Shown one piece after another: positions 58,026 through 64,000 of a DNA stretch of 64,000 nucleotides; position 1 is the first letter of the stretch, and every line of letters starts with the position of its first letter. Made by a program: the position numbers and the translations under genes. The stretch covers positions 61,135 to 125,134 of the forward strand of contig NZ_JANQKD010000012.1 in the NCBI RefSeq assembly GCF_028281305.1. The letters are read 5' to 3'. Origin of the DNA: Pelagibius sp. (lineage in GTDB: Bacteria; Pseudomonadota; Alphaproteobacteria; Kiloniellales; Kiloniellaceae). The notes under the pieces are model-generated. The model saw only the letters and a program-made list of their open reading frames with translations. It searched no databases and had not been told where the DNA came from.

Positions 58026-59827
58026 GGCTGCTCCGGCTTGGCAGCGAAATGAAGAGCCTCGGCACTGAAGCTGAGCACTGCGACCTTGGCTGCCCGGTCC
58101 TCAAGCACGTGCATTTTCGCCAGGGCCGCCTCCGCGTCGCCCGCCTTGGCGCCGGCAACCACCACGTCGCCTATGGTGACGGCGCGCAGCCGTTCATCGG
58201 CGATGGACGAGGCAACCGCCAGAGCACCGCGCAGGTCGCCGCTCTCGGCCTGGAAGCGGGCGAGGGTCGTTTGCGCAGAGGCACGCATTCCGGCATCCCC
58301 GATGTCTTCGACGTTGGTCAGCGCCACGGCGAAAAGCCCGGCCCGCGCCTCGCTGCCGGAGAGGTTGAGCAGCAGATTGTCGCGCGCGCCCGCCTCCAGC
58401 GAGTCCGCCTGCGCGCGGATCTCTGCGAACAGCGCCTCTGCCGTCGCTGCGTCGCCGGCCTGGGCGCGCAGCTCTGCGATGTGGCGCAGCAGGCTCCAGC
58501 GCAGATCGCCGTTCTTGAGCTGCCGGGCTGTCGCGATGGCGGCCTCCGACTCGCCCGACTGCGCCAGCGTGGTGGCGATGATGTTGAGCGCCGCGTCATT
58601 GACGATCGGGTCGCCAATGCGCTGCGCAGTCGCACGGGCCGAGGCGATGTAGCCTGCTTCCGCCTGCGCCGCGACGATGCGGTTGAGAGTCATATCGGCT
58701 GTGCGGGTATCGCCGTTGCAGTTTGCCCCCGCGACCGCCTCGTCGAAGACCGCGCGGGCAGAGTCCTCTGCACCCTCCGCGACCAGCATCAGGGCGAGGC
58801 CGCGCAGCGCCTCGGCGCGGCTGCAACCGTCGCCGACCAGCCGGATGGTGGAGAGTGCAGCCGCGGTGTCTCCCGCCTGCCCCTGCTCTGAGGCGATGCG
58901 GGTCAGCGCCCAGCTCTGATGTGCGCCGGCCGCGATGTCCCGCGCGGTTGCAAGCGCCGCCGCAAAGTCGCCGCCCCTGGCCTCCGCCACGGCAACATGC
59001 CCCAGCGCGGAAGCCCGCGCGTTGGGCTCGTCCAGCAAGGCAGCCGTGCCGCGGGCATCTTCGATGGCGCCGCGGTCGGCCTGACTGCGCGCTACGTAGC
59101 GGTAAAGGAAGTCGCGCTGACCCGGGTCGTCCGCCTCAGCCGCTATCGCCAGGGCGGCGGCGAAGTCACCACCATCGGCCTGCGCCATGGCGATCAGGCG
59201 TGAAGCCTCGGCACCAAGCGCGGCGTCCCCCAACCGTTCGGAGAGATCCAGGGCCTGCTTCAGCTCGCCGGCGGAAATCCGGGCAATGATAATCGCGCGC
59301 AGCGCGGTCGCCCGCAGGTCCGGGTCCCCGATTGCATCTGCCTCCGCCACCGCACCCTCCGCATCACCGGCAGCGGCCCGCGCTTCGATGATCCCGCTTG
59401 TGGCAACTGCCCTTGCGTCCGCATCCGTCAGATCCCGCGCCGTCTCGAGGGCGCCGGCCAGGTCGCCGGCCATTGCCTGGGAAACCGCGATCCTGGCGGT
59501 TTCGGAATCGCGCTGCCAAGTCTGGGAGAGCCCCTGGGCGGCCCTGCCGGCTCCAACATAATCCCCTGTCGAAAGCCGCGCGCCGAGAATCGTCAACAGC
59601 GCCGCTTCCCGGCTTTCCCTGTCGCCGATGGCGGCGGCAAGCACCTCGGCTTCCGCAAGCAGGACCGCTGTGCAGGCCGGCACGAGCTCATCACTGCAGG
59701 ACTCCAGAGTCAGTGCGCCGGTCATGGCGTCATCAGTGGCTGCAGCGGGCTGCAGCATTGCGGTCATCACGGCGAGACCCGAGAGCAGGACGATTCCGCC
59801 CAGGTAACGTCGCTGCGTGTAAGCCAT
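58022..59827 (-). CDS. Secreted helical-repeat protein 2 (C-x7-C family)
   Basis: 601 residues. Signal peptide GIVLLSGLAVMTAMLQPAAA then LESCSDELVPACTAVLLAEA, the C-x7-C motif followed by a helix. About 15 repeats such as IAMAQADGGDFAAALAIAAE and VAVAEARGGDFAAALATARD follow. One internal Cys pair (DGCSRAEA, GANCNGDT) is not shared. It lies 64 bases after paralogue 3. Ala content is very high. Confidence 0.85.
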   Translation of the reverse strand: MAYTQRRYLGGIVLLSGLAVMTAMLQPAAATDDAMTGALTLESCSDELVPACTAVLLAEAEVLAAAIGDRESREAALLTILGARLSTGDYVGAGRAAQGLSQTWQRDSETARIAVSQAMAGDLAGALETARDLTDADARAVATSGIIEARAAAGDAEGAVAEADAIGDPDLRATALRAIIIARISAGELKQALDLSERLGDAALGAEASRLIAMAQADGGDFAAALAIAAEADDPGQRDFLYRYVARSQADRGAIEDARGTAALLDEPNARASALGHVAVAEARGGDFAAALATARDIAAGAHQSWALTRIASEQGQAGDTAAALSTIRLVGDGCSRAEALRGLALMLVAEGAEDSARAVFDEAVAGANCNGDTRTADMTLNRIVAAQAEAGYIASARATAQRIGDPIVNDAALNIIATTLAQSGESEAAIATARQLKNGDLRWSLLRHIAELRAQAGDAATAEALFAEIRAQADSLEAGARDNLLLNLSGSEARAGLFAVALTNVEDIGDAGMRASAQTTLARFQAESGDLRGALAVASSIADERLRAVTIGDVVVAGAKAGDAEAALAKMHVLEDRAAKVAVLSFSAEALHFAAKPEQP

Positions 59828-59891
59828 GTTCTGGCTCCTCCTGTCTCCGTCGATAACGGGCCGCGCCGGACTGCAAGGCCACGATGATCTC

Positions 59892-61727
59892 TTACTGCTG
59901 TTGCGGGGCTTCGGGCGCCGGGATCAGCATCGATCCGGCGGCAGCCAGGGCCAGCGCCCGCAGCCCGGCACTTTCCGCGCCCTCCGACAGAGCAATCGCA
60001 TCCTCCACCTTGCCGCGGTCTTCGACTGCACTCAAAACCTGGTCCCAGGCAGAGGCCAGGGTCTGCGGATCGCCAATGGCGGCGATAATGGCAAGAGCTC
60101 CCTCGACATCGCCCTCGGCTGCAATGCGCGCCGCGACGAAGCTGGATGCCGTGGCGCGCACCTGGACGTCCGCTATGCTTTCCATGGCGTCTCTTGCAGC
60201 CGCGACGAACCCGGCCTCTGTCTTGCGAAGGACCAGCTCGCTGACCGCATAGTCGCGTTGCTGCGAATCCTCATGCTGCTCGGCCTGTGCGAGCGCCTCG
60301 GCAAAGAGTTCCTGAGCCGAAGAGTCGTTGCCGGCCTTCGCCTGGGCGACCGCAATGTAGCTCAGCATCCTGGTCCGGCTCTCCGGGTCCCCAACCTCGG
60401 AAGCGGTGGCCAGCGCGCGGTCCGGCTGCTCCGCGGCAACCTGCGCCGTGGCGATGTGGTAAAGCGAGGCGTCGCGAAGCTGCGGATCTTGGATCGCGCG
60501 GGCGACGGCCAAGGCCCCTTGCGGGTCGCCGAACTGGGCCTGAGCCGACGCAATCCGATGCAGAACGCTGACTTTGACCTGGGGGTCGTCAAGTCCCTCG
60601 GCGAGGCGCCGGGCCTCGGCGAAAGCCGCGCGGGCTGCCTCACCCTTGTCCTCCGACGCCAGCGCCGAGGCCACGTTGCTGAACGCAAAAGCCCGGTGCC
60701 TTGTGTCTTCGATCATCTCCAGGATGGCCCAGGCAGCGGCACTCTCGACACCCTCCGCCCTGCGCATGGCTATCACCCCCAGCGCCCAGGCACGGCGTTC
60801 GGCGTCCGGAATGCGCTGAGCGACCGCAACGGCGTCGTCAAAGGACCCAAGCTCCGCCGCGCCGGCCGCAACCATCGCCAGGGTTTGATTGCGCAGGGCC
60901 GCATCGCTGATCCGCGCGGCCGTTTCCAGCGCGTCCTCGGTAGTCGCCTGCTTTGCCTGGCGCGCGGCGATGTGGTGCAAAGCCGCGAAGCGTAGTCCTT
61001 CGATCGCAATGTCTTCCGTCAGAGTCATGGCCCGGGCGAAGGCGCCGGCATCGGCCATGACGCTGGCGACGGAGCCCAGTGCCGCCATGCGTGTCGAACC
61101 GTCTTGGATCTCTGCCACCGTTGTCAGGGCGCCTTCATAGTCACCGACCTGGGCCTGCCCCATGGCGATCACGCTCAGCATCCAGGCACGGTTCCCGGGG
61201 TCGCCGATCTCCGCCGCACTGTCCTTGGCCACCTCCGCTGCCGCCGGCAGCCCGCCTTCGCTTGCGACCTGAACGAGAGAGTTGATGCGCCTCTGCGGGT
61301 CCGCAATCGACCGCGCGGTCTCGACGGCGCCCGCCCCGTCCCCGCTGCGGGACTGCATCTCGACGATGAAAGCCAGGCGAAAATCACGCTCGCCAGGGTC
61401 TTCGATGCGCCCAAGCGCGGCACGCGCGGCAGCGAAGTCCCGGGCCCAGGCAAAGCCGCTGGCGACATCCTGCAAAAGCATGCTGCGCTGCGCCGGTTCC
61501 GCGATGGAGTCGAGCTCCGCCAGCGCCGCGGCCAAGAAAACTTTCGCGCATTCCGCCACCGGGGCTTCGCGGCACTCCGTGAGGCCGGGCTCCGGGCCCG
61601 CGGCGTCATCGGCCCGGGCTTCAGCGACCATGCCCGCGGTCAGGAGCGCAGCCGTGACGAGGCCCAGGACGCAGGGCGTCCGGCGGCGCAGCGTCATGGT
61701 GGGCGGTATCATTCCGGACTCTCTCAT
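59892..61727 (-). CDS. Secreted helical-repeat protein 3 (C-x7-C family)
   Basis: 611 residues from ATG 61727, chosen because TGGAG lies 5 bases upstream; the open frame reaching 61880 overlaps paralogue 4. Signal peptide RRRTPCVLGLVTAALLTAG with cleavage near EARA, then LTECREAPVAECAKVFLAAA. Repeats include IATAQVAAEQPDRALATASE and IAVAQAKAGNDSSAQELFAE. Ends in a Pro/Gln-rich tail (PAPEAPQQQ). It lies 52 bases after paralogue 4. Confidence 0.85.
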   Translation of the reverse strand: MRESGMIPPTMTLRRRTPCVLGLVTAALLTAGMVAEARADDAAGPEPGLTECREAPVAECAKVFLAAALAELDSIAEPAQRSMLLQDVASGFAWARDFAAARAALGRIEDPGERDFRLAFIVEMQSRSGDGAGAVETARSIADPQRRINSLVQVASEGGLPAAAEVAKDSAAEIGDPGNRAWMLSVIAMGQAQVGDYEGALTTVAEIQDGSTRMAALGSVASVMADAGAFARAMTLTEDIAIEGLRFAALHHIAARQAKQATTEDALETAARISDAALRNQTLAMVAAGAAELGSFDDAVAVAQRIPDAERRAWALGVIAMRRAEGVESAAAWAILEMIEDTRHRAFAFSNVASALASEDKGEAARAAFAEARRLAEGLDDPQVKVSVLHRIASAQAQFGDPQGALAVARAIQDPQLRDASLYHIATAQVAAEQPDRALATASEVGDPESRTRMLSYIAVAQAKAGNDSSAQELFAEALAQAEQHEDSQQRDYAVSELVLRKTEAGFVAAARDAMESIADVQVRATASSFVAARIAAEGDVEGALAIIAAIGDPQTLASAWDQVLSAVEDRGKVEDAIALSEGAESAGLRALALAAAGSMLIPAPEAPQQQ

Positions 61728-61779
61728 CGTTGCTCCATCTACAGCGAGGTACAAACGCACCACCCCGGCTGTGTCGCCT

Positions 61780-63570
61780 TCACTGCGCTGCGAGTTCAAC
61801 GGCGATCGTGGCCAGCAGGCGCGCCCGCAGCGCGCCATCCTCGATCTCGCCAACCGCCGCGGACATGCCGGTGAAGTCACTTGCCTTCACCCGCGCCATG
61901 GCGATGGACCAGAGCGCCTCGAAGCGCGCAGTGGCGTCACCGACCGCCCGCGCCGTGGCGAGGGCCGCCGCGAGATCGCCGTCCTCGGCCTGCAGGCGGG
62001 CGATGTAGGCGGCCGCGCGGGCGCGGAGAGCGTCATCACCGATACGCCGAAGCTCGGCAAGCCCGGCCTCGACGAAACCCGATTCCACCTGGCTTTCCGC
62101 GAGGTTGCTGCGCAGCCTGTCGGCCATCCAGGCTTCCGCCGGGGTTGCGCCCACGTCGTCGGACAGGGCGCGCACTTCCGAGAAGACCGCCGCTGCCGCG
62201 TCCGTTTCGCCGGCCCCGGCATGCTTCTTTGCAATATCGACCAAGGCCTGCGCGCGCGTTTCCGGATGGGCGATGCTGCGCGCCGTCACGAGAGCACCGC
62301 TCGGGTCGCCATCCTCCATCTGTGCGCCGGCCACGGCCCTCAGAGCCTCGTCGCGTATGACCTCCTCCGCGATCATCGCCGCCGTCGCCAGTGCGAGATC
62401 GGCGGAACCGCTGGCAGACTGTGACACGATCACCTGGCTCAGCAGAAAATCCCGTGTGCGCTGGTCTTCAATGCTTCCGGTGACGGCGACGGTCTCCAGA
62501 AACAGCGCGCGCACACGCTGCCCGCCGCGCCCGACCTCATCCACTGCGAGCTGGCGCAGCGCATCGGCACGCTCGTCGAGCATCTCGATGCTCCGCGCAA
62601 CCTCCAGGGCACGGTCGAACTGACCGGCTTCCGCAAGATCCGAGGCAATGCGCGATTGCGTGCGCCCCCGGGTCTGCAGAATCTCGATGCGGCCGGCCGT
62701 TTCCAGCGCCGCGACAAAGTCGCCGGCCGTGCTCTGCGCCGCCGCGATAAACATCTGCGCCGAGCCGCGCCCGACCGGATTGTCGATGCGCCCAGCCGTG
62801 GCCGCGGCCTCCGCAATCGCGCCGGCACGGGTCTGGGCGATGACAATGAAGCCCATGGCATGGTCACGGCGCGGCGCCAGCGCGATAGCATCCGCGGTCG
62901 CCAGAGCTGCGTCGAACGCGCCGGCCTCCGCCTGCGTCCTGGCGATATAGTCGTGGGCTTCGTCCAAGGCATCTTCCCGGTCCGCCGCGACGGCACTGGC
63001 GCGCGCCGCGGCATAGTCGCCGGCCTGTGCCTGGATCATCGCGATGTGCGACAGCAGCATAGATCTGGCGCCCACCCTCTCGATCGCCGCCGCGCTGGCG
63101 TGGGCAGCCTCGTAGAGGCCGGACATAGCCTGCTGATTGCCAATCTCAAAGAGAGCCGAAGCCCGGTCTTCCGGAGTTTCGATCGCCCGGGCGGCAGCGG
63201 TGGCTTCGGTAAAGCGGCCGGCCTTGGCCTGCTCTACGGCGACGAGCTGCATGGCAAAGGCGCGGGCGCTGCCGGATCTGATCGCCTTGGCGGTGGCAAG
63301 AGCCGTATCGAGATCGCCGGCCTTGGCCTGAGCCAAAGCCACGTCGACCAGAGCCTGTCCGCGCACCCACTCGTCCTCTACCGACTTCGCAGCCGCCAGA
63401 GCCTGTTTGAGCAGCACATCCACGCAGGAAGCGGCCGGCGCTTCGGTGCAGCCGTCAGCGCTGGCTGCCAGGATAAAAGGGGACGAACTGCCGGCCAGCA
63501 GCATCGCCGCCGACAAGACGATTGCCCGGCAAAGCGAACGCTCTCTGACCCAAACTCCGCGATGTGTCAT
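61780..63570 (-). CDS. Secreted helical-repeat protein 4 (C-x7-C family)
   Basis: 596 residues from ATG 63570; the frame reaching 63735 overlaps the LCCL gene. Signal peptide LCRAIVLSAAMLLAGSSSPF, then DGCTEAPAASCVDVLLKQAL with the family motif. About 15 repeats of 33-35 residues, for example VALAQAKAGDLDTALATAKA and IAMIQAQAGDYAAARASAVA. It lies 94 bases after the LCCL gene and leads the paralogue run, so co-transcription with LCCL is likely. Confidence 0.85.
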   Translation of the reverse strand: MTHRGVWVRERSLCRAIVLSAAMLLAGSSSPFILAASADGCTEAPAASCVDVLLKQALAAAKSVEDEWVRGQALVDVALAQAKAGDLDTALATAKAIRSGSARAFAMQLVAVEQAKAGRFTEATAAARAIETPEDRASALFEIGNQQAMSGLYEAAHASAAAIERVGARSMLLSHIAMIQAQAGDYAAARASAVAADREDALDEAHDYIARTQAEAGAFDAALATADAIALAPRRDHAMGFIVIAQTRAGAIAEAAATAGRIDNPVGRGSAQMFIAAAQSTAGDFVAALETAGRIEILQTRGRTQSRIASDLAEAGQFDRALEVARSIEMLDERADALRQLAVDEVGRGGQRVRALFLETVAVTGSIEDQRTRDFLLSQVIVSQSASGSADLALATAAMIAEEVIRDEALRAVAGAQMEDGDPSGALVTARSIAHPETRAQALVDIAKKHAGAGETDAAAAVFSEVRALSDDVGATPAEAWMADRLRSNLAESQVESGFVEAGLAELRRIGDDALRARAAAYIARLQAEDGDLAAALATARAVGDATARFEALWSIAMARVKASDFTGMSAAVGEIEDGALRARLLATIAVELAAQ

Positions 63571-63609
63571 GGCCTGCACCCGTAACCTCTCAAAACGCTG
63601 ACCAAAGGA

Positions 63610-63642
63610 GGCGGCGGCGAACCTCTGATGTCCGCCGCCGCC
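63610..63642 (-). terminator. GC-rich hairpin between the LCCL and repeat-protein genes
   Basis: Perfect 10-bp stem GGCGGCGGCG/CGCCGCCGCC with a 13-base loop, 22 bases after the LCCL stop (minus strand). Only TCCTTT follows, so it may attenuate and not fully terminate. Confidence 0.55.
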
Positions 63643-63664
63643 ACCCTTGCACGTCACAGGGCCG

Positions 63665-64000
63665 TCAGTTCTGTACCGGCACCTGGGCGCTCTGCACCGT
63701 TGCATCGACGAAGGAGATGGTGGTGTGTCCGCCACCGCCGCTCTTGGTCTCGACGCCGTTGCGGATGGAGCCGACCAGCTTCTTCATGCCCGGGTCGATC
63801 TGCACGTTGACCATGCCGCCCTCGTCGGTGGTGATCTTGCCGGCATGGACCGCCGCCAGGCAGACGATGGAGTTGAAGGCGTAGGAGTCCGTGCCGACGA
63901 CACGGCGCATGCGCAGGTCGCCGGGCGCGGCCGGGCAGTCGAAGGTCATGACCTGGCCCTTGAGGTCCTTGTTGGCCAGCCCGGTGCCGGTGAACTTGGC
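63665..64000 (-). CDS. Partial LCCL-domain protein (N-terminus outside the window)
   Basis: 111 codons plus stop; the frame stays open to the right edge. Seen: GQVMTFDCPAAPG, RRVVGTDSYAFNSIVCLAAV, HAGKITTDEGGMVNVQIDPG, then SIRNGVETKSGGGG. The Cys pair, GT-D-x-Y, S-x-V-C-x-AAVHAG and NGV blocks are those of LCCL domains, best known from eukaryotic extracellular proteins (cochlin, Limulus factor C) and found in scattered bacteria. Probably secreted. It is first in line before the four repeat-protein genes. Confidence 0.86.
   Translation of the reverse strand, partial: AKFTGTGLANKDLKGQVMTFDCPAAPGDLRMRRVVGTDSYAFNSIVCLAAVHAGKITTDEGGMVNVQIDPGMKKLVGSIRNGVETKSGGGGHTTISFVDATVQSAQVPVQN

Overview
The window is high-GC DNA with tightly packed, often overlapping (ATGA, TGATG) genes in long operons. 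Gene content (GcvA-like LysR, BMP-type purine importer beside xanthine dehydrogenase, PuuE-type allantoinase, DauA-like oxidase, group 2a-like hydrogenase) and the intergenic palindromes of the AGAGCGGATTCAC and CCTC..GAGG types point to an alphaproteobacterium, probably Rhodospirillales-like. That placement is inference. No rRNA, tRNA, CRISPR, integrase or insertion sequence was seen.

Layout. (1) 1-2388: lower-GC partial gene for a large STAND NTPase with an N-terminal PD-(D/E)xK-like region, an Avs-type antiviral candidate; next to it lies a relic 3' end of a BMP-binding-protein gene with its terminator (2634-2858). (2) 2867-5043: divergent LysR regulator and GntP-like permease; then a lone membrane protein (5144-5935) and two palindromic repeats. 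(3) 6132-15163 (minus) and 15503-20231 (plus): divergent purine/ureide operons. One carries uraH, xdhA, xdhB and a complete BMP/nucleoside-type ABC importer. The other carries puuE, uraD, an AllC-like amidase, a second M20 hydrolase and a ThuA-like protein. No urate oxidase is present. (4) 20423-28766: a ribose-type sugar ABC importer with a ketose 3-epimerase-like protein, a small P-loop kinase and a ureohydrolase, with a divergent LacI regulator whose probable operator sits inside the transporter promoter. (5) 28774-30481: a small hypothetical gene and a DauA-like FAD oxidase.

(6) 30493-47955: a complete cytoplasmic [NiFe]-hydrogenase locus. It has hupS and hupL, a maturation protease, hypF, C, D, E, A and B, a nickel permease, and accessory genes: two HiPIP-like four-cysteine proteins, a TPR protein, two mini membrane proteins, a NifU-Rieske fusion, an NHL protein and a SIS protein. 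A sigma-54 type promoter with a possible upstream activator site precedes hupS, and an NtrC-class regulator gene lies upstream. HypA is only 80 residues and lacks its zinc loop, while a separate 72-residue zinc-ribbon protein with HypA-like cysteine spacing is encoded at the head of the locus, which suggests a split HypA. (7) 48066-56140: ROK regulator divergent from an ABC importer operon that ends in two EEP-family phosphodiesterase-like genes. (8) 56163-64000: four tandem paralogous secreted helical-repeat proteins, each starting with a C-x7-C motif, downstream of a partial LCCL-domain gene.

The least explained parts are the split-HypA/HiPIP hydrogenase locus, the LCCL plus four-paralogue secreted array, and the STAND gene. 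Family assignments come from motif recognition by eye; no database search was run.
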